The notes under the pieces are model-generated. The model worked only from the letters and a program-made list of their open reading frames with translations. It was not told the origin of the DNA and searched no databases. 36,367 bases of DNA from Rheinheimera soli. Its GTDB lineage: Bacteria; Pseudomonadota; Gammaproteobacteria; Enterobacterales; Alteromonadaceae. Positions 29,307 to 36,367 of this stretch are shown piece after piece (the stretch's first letter is position 1; each line of letters starts with the position of its first letter). Position numbers and translations under genes: made by a program. The stretch spans positions 1 to 36,367 of the forward strand of contig NZ_JAJOYU010000041.1 of the NCBI RefSeq assembly GCF_021290985.1, written 5' to 3'.

Positions 29307-30656
29307 TCAGACTAAAGCAGGTAAATACCAGCTGGCAATGGAGAAATAAATCACGACACCAGCTACATCGGCGATGGATGTAATAAGAGGTCCGCTGGCG
29401 GTTGCAGGGTCCATCCCAAAACGGCTGAGTAAAAAAGGTAAAGACAAGCCAACTAAACTGCCCACCAGCACCACAATCAGCATAGTGGCAGCCACCACTA
29501 GCGCTATGTCCAGCCCGCCACGCCAGTAGCCCAGGGCGTAGACAGCAACGGCCATAGTGATACCTAATAAACCAGCCACCAGTACTTCTTTACCCAACAT
29601 CTTGCCCCAGTGTCGTAGCTTAATGTCGCCAGTGGCTAAAGCCCGCACCATTAAAGTACCAGCCTGAGCACCGGCATTACCGCTGCTTGCAATCAACAAG
29701 GGCAGGAAAAACAACAGGGCTATATGTTCAGAAATAATCTGCTCAAAAGCCGCTAAACCTGCGCCTGAGAAGATATTGCCAAACACCAGCACCACCAGCC
29801 AGACCACTCGTTTACGGTATAACAAACTGATTTTGGCATCTCTGACACTGCCTTCCAGCTTGCCTATAGTGGCGGTTTTGTGAAAGTCTTCAGTGGCTTC
29901 AGCGGCGGCTACGTCCATTGCATCATCGTGAGTGACAATACCAACTAACTGACCTTGCGCATTGACCACCGGAATAGCTATTAAGTCATATTTAGCCACG
30001 AGCGTGGCCACTTCTTCCTGCGCCGTATCGACTTTGACATGAATAGGATCATGTTTCATCACGTCATCAACCAACGCATAAGTTGGCGCCAGAATTAATT
30101 CACGTAACGACAAAGCCCCTATTAAAGTGCGGTCTTGATCCACCACGTACGACAGATAAATGGTTTCTTTATCCGGCGCTTCGTTACGAAGCACTTCAAT
30201 AGCCTGAGCAGCGGTTAAGTCTGGCGATAGCATGGCGTAATCTGAGCTCATAATGGCACCTGCTGTGCCTTCTGAATACGCAGATAAACTTAATACATCA
30301 TCGCGCTCTGCCTGAGCCAAGGCGGGTAACAAAGCTTGTTTTTGTGCATCAGACAACTGGTTAAATAAGTCAGCTCGTTCATCCGACGACATCTGCCGGA
30401 TCACGGGCATAAAGTCCTGCCGACTGACATTATGGGCCAGCTCTACCTGTTGGTCTTCAGGTAAATAACTGAACACGTCCGCTTGTGTGCTTAACGGAAA
30501 ACAGCTCAACAGTTGCCACAAATGCTCTGTGTAAAACTCAGCCAAAGCGCCAGCTAAGTCGGCGGCATGAGTATCAGCCAAACGAACAGACAACACAGAT
30601 AAATCGCCGCTCTCAAGAGCCGCGCGTAATGTATGGATCAGAACTAAAGGTTCCAT
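29307..30656 (-). CDS. mgtE: Magnesium transporter MgtE
   Basis: MgtE-family Mg2+ channel, 449 residues. N-terminal superhelical domain (about 1-125), two CBS domains (about 130-255; TIYLSYVVDQDRTLIG, IPVVNAQGQLVGIVTHDD), a connecting helix and five membrane helices (about 285-449; SGNAGAQAGTLMVRALATGD and SRFGMDPATASGPLITSIAD). In the family, low cytoplasmic Mg2+ loosens the CBS domains and opens the pore, and the membrane Asp in GMDPA is pore-lining. The ATG at 30656 was chosen since GAGGTG lies five bases before it; an upstream start would add 11 residues unlike the family. The leader upstream is unusual, see separate entries. Confidence 0.95.
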   Translation of the reverse strand: MEPLVLIHTLRAALESGDLSVLSVRLADTHAADLAGALAEFYTEHLWQLLSCFPLSTQADVFSYLPEDQQVELAHNVSRQDFMPVIRQMSSDERADLFNQLSDAQKQALLPALAQAERDDVLSLSAYSEGTAGAIMSSDYAMLSPDLTAAQAIEVLRNEAPDKETIYLSYVVDQDRTLIGALSLRELILAPTYALVDDVMKHDPIHVKVDTAQEEVATLVAKYDLIAIPVVNAQGQLVGIVTHDDAMDVAAAEATEDFHKTATIGKLEGSVRDAKISLLYRKRVVWLVVLVFGNIFSGAGLAAFEQIISEHIALLFFLPLLIASSGNAGAQAGTLMVRALATGDIKLRHWGKMLGKEVLVAGLLGITMAVAVYALGYWRGGLDIALVVAATMLIVVLVGSLVGLSLPFLLSRFGMDPATASGPLITSIADVAGVVIYFSIASWYLPALV

Positions 30657-30792
30657 GTTTTCACCTCGAACTACTGGCCGTAGTCGCAAGGTCAGGACAA
30701 ACCAGCGGTCTACAGCAAAACTACAATGCTAAGTTATGTGTCAGGCCAGGCCTGTGACTGGGAATGTCCATAAAAACGGAACTCTCCTTCTT

Positions 30793-30846
30793 TTAGATAG
30801 GAATATCGGCTGCACGTATTACTGATACAGCAAAAACGGGCATCAT
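30793..30846 (-). CDS. Possible leader peptide upstream of mgtE, 17 residues
   Basis: Minute open frame MMPVFAVSVIRAADIPI in the second module of the mgtE leader, beginning ATGATG. AAGAAGGA abuts the first ATG and lies three bases before the second, a tight but possible ribosome site. No family is recognisable. The peptide shares only MM-VF with the one in the neighbouring module because of a one-base length difference, which argues against selection on the peptide itself. Confidence 0.25.
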   Translation of the reverse strand: MMPVFAVSVIRAADIPI

Positions 30847-30874
30847 TCCTTCTTTTCATGATTAGGCAGGAATA

Positions 30875-30916
30875 TCAGCTTAACTTATTGCTGATACAGT
30901 AAAAAACGAGCATCAT
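30875..30916 (-). CDS. Possible leader peptide upstream of mgtE, 13 residues
   Basis: Minute open frame MMLVFYCISNKLS, again starting ATGATG, with CAGGAG placed four bases before the first ATG, a good ribosome site. It is the first frame of the putative mgtE leader when read toward mgtE. Translation would cover the TATCAGC half of the hairpin in this module. Whether it is translated is unknown. Confidence 0.3.
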   Translation of the reverse strand: MMLVFYCISNKLS

Positions 30917-31007
30917 TTTACTCCTGTAACCACTTAACCTCAACTTAATAGCGGTCATTAGTACGCGATTAAATTCTGCCCGTACTCTTTCGCTGCAAGG
31001 ATTGTGC

Positions 31008-31823
31008 ATGTTTGCTGAAAATCAGGCGCTGTGGTGGCAACCCCAAACGCTGCTGAATGAACAAAGCTGTAAAATTTTGCTTGGGCCTTTACAGATTTTT
31101 TTACAGCGTAATGCCGGAGAATGGCGGCTTGCTACAGAATTATTGACACAAACAGAGCATCAGCATGTGGAATCGCAACTGCTGACCCAGTGGCCCCAAC
31201 ATCGTCAGGCCAGCCGCTTTGTATTTGAAAATGAGCCACTGCAGTTTTGTCTGAAGCCGGTGCTGGCTGACAGGCCTGTGGTAGTTAAAACTCACCAGCC
31301 TGTTTATGTGCCGCCTGGTGAACAAGTTACTTTTTATATCAGCAGCCCGGTCAGTATTCGTATCGAGTTACAGCAGCCCGTTTTATTGCTGCAGGAAGTA
31401 CAGACCCAGCGCTTATCAGACACCTGGTTTGGTCCCAATACACAAATAGGTGAGCTTTGTTATGCTGATAAAACTCAGGCCAGGCACAGCAAAGAGGAAC
31501 TGCCAAAACGTGTGCATAAAGCCGTGACCCCTGTCACAGTCAAAAATAATTCCAGCCAGATGATGAGTATTGAAAAACTCAGCTTACCCGTACCTTATTT
31601 ATCCTTGTATGGTCTGGCCGATGGCAGCTTATGGACAGATCAGGTGCTACTGGATCATCAGGACGATGCCGAATTAAGTAGGTTGCAAATCAGTAAAAAA
31701 ATGCCTGCGGGTTCTGATGGTGCTGAACGTTTGGCCAAACCACGTTTGTATATGGAAAAACATGGCCTGTTCCGGGCTTTCAGTGATTTATTTGCCCATG
31801 CTGCAAGCAGAGGTTCTTTATGA
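31008..31823 (+). CDS. DUF432 domain protein
   Basis: 271-residue protein of the DUF432 family, no signal peptide and no membrane segment. Typical pieces are VYVPPGEQVTFYISSPVSIRIEL-like beta-rich sequence in the middle (PPGEQVTFYISSPV), LSDTWFGPNTQIGELCYA, and a C-terminal YMEKHGLFRAFSDL. The function of the family is not established. It overlaps mscS by four bases (ATGA), and genes for DUF432 are commonly found beside mscS, so a role with that channel is plausible. The ATG is preferred over a TTG two codons upstream because AAGGA is properly spaced only to it. Confidence 0.75.
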   Translation: MFAENQALWWQPQTLLNEQSCKILLGPLQIFLQRNAGEWRLATELLTQTEHQHVESQLLTQWPQHRQASRFVFENEPLQFCLKPVLADRPVVVKTHQPVYVPPGEQVTFYISSPVSIRIELQQPVLLLQEVQTQRLSDTWFGPNTQIGELCYADKTQARHSKEELPKRVHKAVTPVTVKNNSSQMMSIEKLSLPVPYLSLYGLADGSLWTDQVLLDHQDDAELSRLQISKKMPAGSDGAERLAKPRLYMEKHGLFRAFSDLFAHAASRGSL

Positions 31824-32662
31824 TCGACCTGGTGATTAACTATTTAGATTCCGACAAGTTTTTCTCTTTGCTTCAGGCAAGCCTGTTATTTACAGTCGGC
31901 TTTTTAGCGGCCAGTTTATTATCTCGCGCCACTTTTAAAATCTGCTTAAAACGTTTTAGCCCCCATCACGCCAGTTTAAGCCGCCGCCTGGTGTACTGGC
32001 TGGTGTTAGCCTTGTTTATTGCCAGCGGTTTAAAACAGTTGGGTTTTAACTTAGGTGTATTGCTCGGAGCTGCCGGTGTTTTATCCGTCGCCATAGGTTT
32101 TGCTTCTCAAACCTCAGTGTCGAACCTGATTAGTGGCTTATTTTTAATTGGCGAGCGGCCTTTTCAAATTGGCGATACCATTCAGGTAGGTAACACCACA
32201 GGCGAAATTTTGTCGATTGACCTGCTTTCCGTTAAATTACGTACCTTCGATAACCTTTTTGTTCGCATACCAAATGAAAGCTTGATCAAAACTGAAGTAA
32301 CCAACTTAACCCGTTTTCCTATCCGACGACTGGATTTAAAAATTGGGGTGTCATACAAAGAAAATATCAGTCAGGTTCGGCAGGTGCTGCTTCAGGTTGC
32401 CGAACAAAATCCGCTAAGTCTGGATGAGCCCAATCCTGTATTTCAGTTTTTAAGTTTTGCTGATTCTTCCCTCGATTTACAATTTTCTGTCTGGACCAGG
32501 AAAGAAAATTACCGGGATCTGCGTACTTCATTGCTGGAAGAAATCAAAGTAGCTTTTGATCTGCAAGGTATAGAGATCCCCTTCCCACAACGTGATCTTA
32601 ACCTGAGTAAAGACACTGTAGCTCTGTTGCAGCAAAATCGACATGACAAAACCTCAGGATAA
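31820..32662 (+). CDS. mscS: Small-conductance mechanosensitive channel MscS
   Basis: MscS-type channel of 280 residues that opens under membrane tension on osmotic downshock. Three N-terminal membrane segments (about 15-36, 55-75, 80-110); the pore helix is in GVLLGAAGVLSVAIGFASQTSVSNLISGLFLI (key part GFASQTSVSNLISG). The beta domain follows (FQIGDTIQVGNTTGEI, FVRIPNESLIKTEVTNLTR), then a C-terminal alpha/beta domain with IEIPFPQRDLNL. Translationally coupled to the DUF432 gene. Confidence 0.92.
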   Translation: MIDLVINYLDSDKFFSLLQASLLFTVGFLAASLLSRATFKICLKRFSPHHASLSRRLVYWLVLALFIASGLKQLGFNLGVLLGAAGVLSVAIGFASQTSVSNLISGLFLIGERPFQIGDTIQVGNTTGEILSIDLLSVKLRTFDNLFVRIPNESLIKTEVTNLTRFPIRRLDLKIGVSYKENISQVRQVLLQVAEQNPLSLDEPNPVFQFLSFADSSLDLQFSVWTRKENYRDLRTSLLEEIKVAFDLQGIEIPFPQRDLNLSKDTVALLQQNRHDKTSG

Positions 32663-32743
32663 ACTGGCAAAGCGCTGAAACTGTCCTAGAGTTAATTTGG
32701 CTTACCTAACTCTTTGGTAAGTGTAGTTAAATCAAGGACTCAT

Positions 32744-33061
32744 ATGAGAAATATAAATAAAATCTGTGTTGCGTTACTTTGCTCGGGAACAACTTTTGCC
32801 ACTGTAGCTGAAGAAGAAGTGGTTTATTCAACTGAAGGTTACTGTGTATTGTCCAATGAAGATGTTGATAGCCGAATGTTAGAGGCTTACGCCAAAAAGC
32901 TTGGAGATGCTCCCTCTAAAAAAGTCTGTAACGCCTTTAAAGAAGTAGTAGCTGAAACACGACCAAAAGCATGGGACTACCCTATGGGAAAACCTTATCC
33001 AGGTAGTGCCATCCGCCTTTCTAAAAAGCAGATTGAAGCTATCAAAGCTGCTGCAAAATAA
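32744..33061 (+). CDS. Small secreted (periplasmic) protein of unknown function
   Basis: 105-residue protein with a signal peptide (about 1-22, cleavage near ATVA-EE). The mature part is about 83 residues with two cysteines, Cys34 and Cys62, that could form a disulfide in the periplasm, and a lysine-rich helical C-terminus. I do not recognise the family. AAGGA lies five bases before the ATG; a longer start at 32714 has no ribosome site. An inverted repeat CTTACC/GGTAAG at 32701-32721 upstream may be regulatory. A good intrinsic terminator follows, so it is probably monocistronic. Confidence 0.75.
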   Translation: MRNINKICVALLCSGTTFATVAEEEVVYSTEGYCVLSNEDVDSRMLEAYAKKLGDAPSKKVCNAFKEVVAETRPKAWDYPMGKPYPGSAIRLSKKQIEAIKAAAK

Positions 33062-33079
33062 ACCAGTTTTACTGTTGCG

Positions 33080-33110
33080 GACTGAGAACGATAGTGTTCT
33101 CAGTCTTTTC
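33080..33110 (+). terminator. Intrinsic terminator of the small periplasmic gene
   Basis: Perfect 10-bp stem GACTGAGAAC/GTTCTCAGTC (33080-33089 with 33096-33105), 6-base loop, followed by TTTTCT. It lies 18 bases after the stop codon. Confidence 0.9.
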
Positions 33111-33180
33111 TGCTACCTCTTGCTGTAAATTGTGTCATGATAAAACTCGATCAACAGAAATGGATATTGTAGTGTTATCG

Positions 33181-34836
33181 ATGCTGATGATGTTTAGCCG
33201 TATTTTACGTGCGACAAAAACCGCAGCTTTTGCTGTTTCTTTGCTATTGTTCAGCAGTCATGCGCTGGCATCTGACTTGTGTACAGAAGTAACTCAAACC
33301 ACTGATTTTAGTGCCTATCAGGGGCAAACTATTTCGCAAGTGCGTTTTATCCGCAACGATGTCTTTGATTTGGAACAGCCTAATACCTACTGGTTTCATC
33401 GCTTAGCTAATCGTACTCATATGATTACGACTGAAGAAACCTTGCTGGAAGATGTGCTGTTTAAAACCGGTGAGCCACTGGATGCCGAAAGTCTGGCAGA
33501 AACCGAACGTTTATTAAGAACCAGACGCTATTTACGTAAAGTAGAAGTTCGGGTGAGTCATCAGTGCCCGGATCAGCAAGTCATAGTTACAGTCCACAGC
33601 TGGGATAACTGGTCGCTTTTACCAAAAATATCCTTGAGCCGGGAAGGTGGAGAAAGTCGTTCTACCTTTGGTTTGGCCGAAGATAACCTGTTTGGCACTG
33701 GTAATCAGGTGAATCTGGATTATGAGCACGACAGTGAGCGTACCAGTTACCTGCTCAATTTCCGTTCGCCGAATATGTTTGGCAGCCACTGGGGCTTAAA
33801 TACCCGCTACGCTGACAAATCAGATGGGGAATCTTATTTAATCGCCATCGAAAAGCCGTTTTATCGCCTGAATGCACCCTGGTCTTTTGCCTTAACTCTG
33901 GAGCAGGACAGTCAGGATATTAACGAGTATCTGTTAGGTGACGAAGCCAACGAATATCAAAAACAAAAAAACTACTTTGAGGTTCAGGGCGGCCTGAAAC
34001 TGCTTTCTGCAGATAATTGGGTACAACGGGTTTTTATCGGCGCAACCCACAACGAAATTGAATTCAGGGAAACCCCTGACACCTTTTTTGGTACACCAGA
34101 AAAACGCGACTTATCGCAATTTTGGCTGGCATGGCAATACCTGCAATCCAACTACCGTCAGATGTTTAATATTTACCAGTTTAACAGGGTTGAAGATATT
34201 AACCTGGGTTGGCAGGCCGATGTAAAACTGGCTTATCTGACGCCGGTGCTGGGCGCAGACGATCATGGTTGGCAAGTGAAGGCATCTGCGTACAAAGCAA
34301 CTGAACTTACAGTAGATAACTATCTGCTGACGTCAATGTCAGCCAGTCAGCTGGAACAGGCAGAACTGAGCCAAACCTTGCTGAAAAGTCATTTAATGTT
34401 GGTCCACAAATTGGATCCACAGCATAGCCTGGTGGGCCAACTCACTTATCAATATGGGAATGACTTATTCCGTGATGAGCGTTTAAGTTTGGGTGGAGAT
34501 ACTGGATTGCGGGCTTTCCCGCTGTATTATCAAACAGGCGAACGTTTAGCCCTTGCAACCATGGAATATCGTTACTACAGCAATTTATCCATAGCGCAGA
34601 TTTTTGATGTAGGCTACGCCACCTTTGCTGATGTGGGCCGCACCTGGGGTGATAATCCGGATTTACCTGGCAGTTCAGGCGATCAAACCTTATATGGTGT
34701 AGGTGCCGGTATACGTTTGCTGTCCAGCCACAGCAGCCGTGGCACCATGATCCATATCGACCTGACCAAAGCTTATGGCGGTGATGACGACTTATCCGGA
34801 GTGGAGTGGCGAGTGTTAGCTAAAAGTAGTTTCTAG
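33181..34836 (+). CDS. Omp85/BamA-TamA-like outer-membrane protein with one POTRA domain
   Basis: About 551 residues. Signal peptide ends ASS-like at HALA-SD (about residue 31). One POTRA-like domain (about 45-150; [36 protein letters not shown]) with a possible Cys pair in DLC and HQC, then a 16-strand-type barrel with the conserved [10 protein letters not shown] (Omp85 L6 motif) and [11 protein letters not shown]. One POTRA is fewer than in BamA (5) or TamA (3). Role unknown: passenger export, lipid or protein insertion are possible. Start uncertain: ATGs at 33160, 33181, 33187 and 33190 all lack a Shine-Dalgarno; 33181 was used because the signal peptide then has normal length. Confidence 0.78.
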   Translation: MLMMFSRILRATKTAAFAVSLLLFSSHALASDLCTEVTQTTDFSAYQGQTISQVRFIRNDVFDLEQPNTYWFHRLANRTHMITTEETLLEDVLFKTGEPLDAESLAETERLLRTRRYLRKVEVRVSHQCPDQQVIVTVHSWDNWSLLPKISLSREGGESRSTFGLAEDNLFGTGNQVNLDYEHDSERTSYLLNFRSPNMFGSHWGLNTRYADKSDGESYLIAIEKPFYRLNAPWSFALTLEQDSQDINEYLLGDEANEYQKQKNYFEVQGGLKLLSADNWVQRVFIGATHNEIEFRETPDTFFGTPEKRDLSQFWLAWQYLQSNYRQMFNIYQFNRVEDINLGWQADVKLAYLTPVLGADDHGWQVKASAYKATELTVDNYLLTSMSASQLEQAELSQTLLKSHLMLVHKLDPQHSLVGQLTYQYGNDLFRDERLSLGGDTGLRAFPLYYQTGERLALATMEYRYYSNLSIAQIFDVGYATFADVGRTWGDNPDLPGSSGDQTLYGVGAGIRLLSSHSSRGTMIHIDLTKAYGGDDDLSGVEWRVLAKSSF

Positions 34837-35648
34837 TGCTCATTTTGGCATTGTGGGCAATAGACTGTGCTGCGCTGACCTAAACGTATTTCCTTCAGTT
34901 CAGTCTGGCAGCTGAAACACTCCTCACCACCACGGCCGTAGACCAACAATTGCTGGGCAAAATAGCCCGGCTTGCCATCGGTTTGGCTAAAGTCTTTCAG
35001 CGTTGTGCCGCCCTGAGTAATAGCTTTGGCCAAAATTTGTTTCACCACCTGCACCAGCAATTCAGCTTTTTCTGCGGTCAATTGATTAGCGGGCATTTTT
35101 GGATGAATACCGGCCTGAAACAAGGCTTCATTGGCATAAATATTCCCTACCCCAACCACCACATGATTATCCATCAACACCAGTTTGATGGCGCTACTGC
35201 GTTTTTGACAAGCGGCCAGCAGCATAGCGGCATGGAAATCACCGAGTAGAGGCTCTGGTCCTAAGTTCGCCATCAGCGTATGCACACTGTCTTTCGGCTG
35301 CCAGAGCACAGCACCAAAGCGTCTGGTGTCGTTTAATCTCAGCACTAAGCCATTACTTAAATAAATATCAACATGGTCATGTTTCCCAGCCGGAGTATGT
35401 TGCGGCACCACTTTCAGATGACCTGACATGCCAAGGTGAATAATCAATTCACCTTCTGGCAAATGAATTAACAGGTATTTAGCTCGTCTTGTGATATCAA
35501 GCACAGGCTGCTGGTTAATTTCCAACACTTCATCCGGTATTAACCAACGCAACTGACGTTGCCGTACTACGACTTTTTCGATACGTTGCTGCTGTAAATG
35601 GGGGCTGATACCTAAACGGGAGACTTCTACTTCTGGTAATTCTGGCAT
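34833..35648 (-). CDS. mutM: Formamidopyrimidine-DNA glycosylase MutM (Fpg)
   Basis: Base-excision repair enzyme removing 8-oxoguanine and formamidopyrimidines, 271 residues. Catalytic Pro2-Glu3 (MPELPEVEV), Lys57 in TRRAKYLL, helix-two-turn-helix region with [13 protein letters not shown], and the C-terminal zinc finger CFSCQ...CPQCQ are all present. The start was set to MPELPEVEV since proline must become the N-terminal residue; GAGG lies six bases before it. Its stop codon overlaps the stop of the convergent outer-membrane gene in a shared CTAG. Confidence 0.97.
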   Translation of the reverse strand: MPELPEVEVSRLGISPHLQQQRIEKVVVRQRQLRWLIPDEVLEINQQPVLDITRRAKYLLIHLPEGELIIHLGMSGHLKVVPQHTPAGKHDHVDIYLSNGLVLRLNDTRRFGAVLWQPKDSVHTLMANLGPEPLLGDFHAAMLLAACQKRSSAIKLVLMDNHVVVGVGNIYANEALFQAGIHPKMPANQLTAEKAELLVQVVKQILAKAITQGGTTLKDFSQTDGKPGYFAQQLLVYGRGGEECFSCQTELKEIRLGQRSTVYCPQCQNEH

Positions 35649-35655
35649 AACACCC

Positions 35656-36126
35656 TCAACGTAAAACGGCTGGAAATAATAAGTCGGCCTGGCCTTGTGG
35701 CAAGCGGTACCACAACTCTGCATCAACGGCTTTCAGCCAATGATTGTCACCTGCCTGATACAACTGCCAGTGCTGCTGTGCCGGTTTGCCGGTCAGCCAG
35801 ACTGATACTTCGGTGATCAATACGGGATTAACTGGATTTAACGGTGACTGGTCCGGCAAAGCCGCTTGTTGCCACTGCTGCAATAAAACCGTTAGTTCTT
35901 CGTCGGTAAGCACCGCAGGTTGCACACGCCAGTTTGGCCCTGCACGCTCAATTTGATGCTGTGGAAAATGCAAAGCTAGTAGTGTCTGATTTGCAGAAAC
36001 AAGTTGCGGCTGAGGTTCGTTGCGCCCTTGCTTAAAGTATTCAGGCAAACCAATAAACAGGGCGATTAAAATCACCACTGTATAAATCATGACGTTATTC
36101 CAGCCTTTTTGACTTAAACGGATCAT
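35656..36126 (-). CDS. Hypothetical membrane-anchored protein upstream of mutM
   Basis: 156-residue protein with an N-terminal membrane segment (about residues 13-30, [16 protein letters not shown]) and no cleavage site, followed by a soluble part with many glutamines and tryptophans. I do not recognise a family. It ends seven bases before mutM on the same strand, so they may be co-transcribed. Start is uncertain: the ATG at 36126 has no clear ribosome site, another ATG at 36090 is possible, and a longer reading from 36201 seems less likely. Confidence 0.65.
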   Translation of the reverse strand: MIRLSQKGWNNVMIYTVVILIALFIGLPEYFKQGRNEPQPQLVSANQTLLALHFPQHQIERAGPNWRVQPAVLTDEELTVLLQQWQQAALPDQSPLNPVNPVLITEVSVWLTGKPAQQHWQLYQAGDNHWLKAVDAELWYRLPQGQADLLFPAVLR

Positions 36127-36297
36127 AAAGATAAAAACCGAGGCAGAAGAAAAACAGCAGTGTAAACCAGAGACAGGCAGAACAACCAGAAGAAATAACA
36201 AAGAAGGTCAGTATGGATCGCGGCGAATACAAAAATATCGGGATATATTTTTCACTCACATCGTCCATGATGTTCGCCTTCGGCAGCTTACGCTGTG

Positions 36298-36321
36298 CAA
36301 AATAGCCGTCCTGCTATTTTG
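36298..36321. repeat. Short hairpin at the window edge
   Basis: Perfect 9-bp inverted repeat CAAAATAGC/GCTATTTTG with a 6-base loop in the otherwise unassigned 36202-36367 stretch. No clear T-run on either strand. It may be part of an intergenic palindromic repeat or the end of a gene beyond the window. Confidence 0.4.
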
Positions 36322-36367
36322 TGAACAATTTTACTTGATGGTTCTTGAAGCGTTTTATACCGATGTT

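Larger units (their letters stand above)
30785..30919. repeat. Imperfect tandem repeat, two modules
   Basis: Module 1 is 30785-30846 and module 2 is 30847-30919. Shared parts are TCCTTCTTTT, AGGAATATC, CTGATACAG and GGGCATCATT/GAGCATCATT. Excluding an 11-base length difference, roughly four of five positions agree by eye. Each module holds an inverted repeat: TATCAGC/GCTGATA in module 2, and in module 1 TATCGG/CTGATA, which pairs with one G.U on the plus-strand RNA. A third, degenerate piece (AAGAAGGAG...CCGTTTTT on the minus strand) continues to 30771. Confidence 0.75.
30657..31007. other. Divergent region mgtE / DUF432-mscS with tandem modules
   Basis: A 351-bp intergenic region. It contains two (plus part of a third) imperfect tandem modules, two minute open frames toward mgtE (own entries), and an exact 13-bp palindrome CAGGCCAGGCCTG at 30742-30754 that could be a regulator site. 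It does not match the M-box Mg2+ riboswitch as far as I can tell. No strong sigma-70 hexamer pair was found in either direction. Confidence 0.7.

Noticed and set aside
30785-30919. CRISPR array
   Set aside because: Only two divergent copies without unique spacers of constant size and no cas genes.
30657-31007. M-box Mg2+ riboswitch before mgtE
   Set aside because: None of the conserved M-box blocks are visible; the structure is a tandem repeat instead.

Overview
The window is chromosomal DNA of a gammaproteobacterium. Gene content and protein sequences fit the Alteromonadales/Chromatiaceae border (Rheinheimera-like). This placement is inferred from the E. coli-type rplM-rpsI, degQ-degS, mla and kdsD-lpt-rpoN-ptsN-rapZ-npr blocks combined with Na+-handling genes and a TonB-dependent thiamine locus typical of aquatic relatives. 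Base composition looks moderate and even. I see no insertion sequence, prophage, integron, CRISPR array, tRNA or rRNA.

Layout. 1-5370: ribosomal operon rplM-rpsI (minus) with its promoter and leader, zapE (minus), zapG, degQ and degS (plus). 5384-9922: mlaFEDCB-ibaG-murA on the minus strand, covering phospholipid retrograde transport and the first step of peptidoglycan synthesis. 10307-17046: on the plus strand, kdsD-kdsC-lptC-lptA-lptB (Kdo synthesis and LPS transport) run into rpoN-hpf-ptsN-rapZ-npr (sigma-54 and nitrogen PTS). An excellent intrinsic-terminator hairpin lies inside the first codons of ptsN. 17063-24669: on the minus strand, a six-gene Mrp/Mnh Na+/H+ antiporter operon with fused MnhA-MnhB, then nhaB. 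25085-25267: a 60-residue MerR-like protein.

25272-29240 is a thiamine acquisition operon on the minus strand: TPP riboswitch, TonB-dependent receptor, short YkoF-like thiamine-binding protein, PnuT-type permease and a small-molecule kinase. The genes together give outer-membrane capture, inner-membrane passage and phosphorylation trapping, all under one riboswitch.

29307-32662 holds mgtE (minus), divergent from a DUF432-mscS pair (plus). The 351-bp gap between them is the most unusual non-coding stretch. It carries imperfect tandem modules that, read toward mgtE, each begin with a purine-rich Shine-Dalgarno-like block. Two of them continue into ATGATG and a tiny reading frame of 13 or 17 codons. 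Each module also contains an inverted repeat. This looks like a cation- or translation-responsive leader, but it could equally be a plus-strand or DNA-level element.

32744-36126: a small periplasmic protein with a good terminator, a single-POTRA Omp85-like outer-membrane protein, mutM and an anchored hypothetical protein. Most of the window is conserved housekeeping; the novelty is in regulatory sequence (ptsN hairpin, mgtE leader, riboswitch flank) and in a few poorly characterised small genes.
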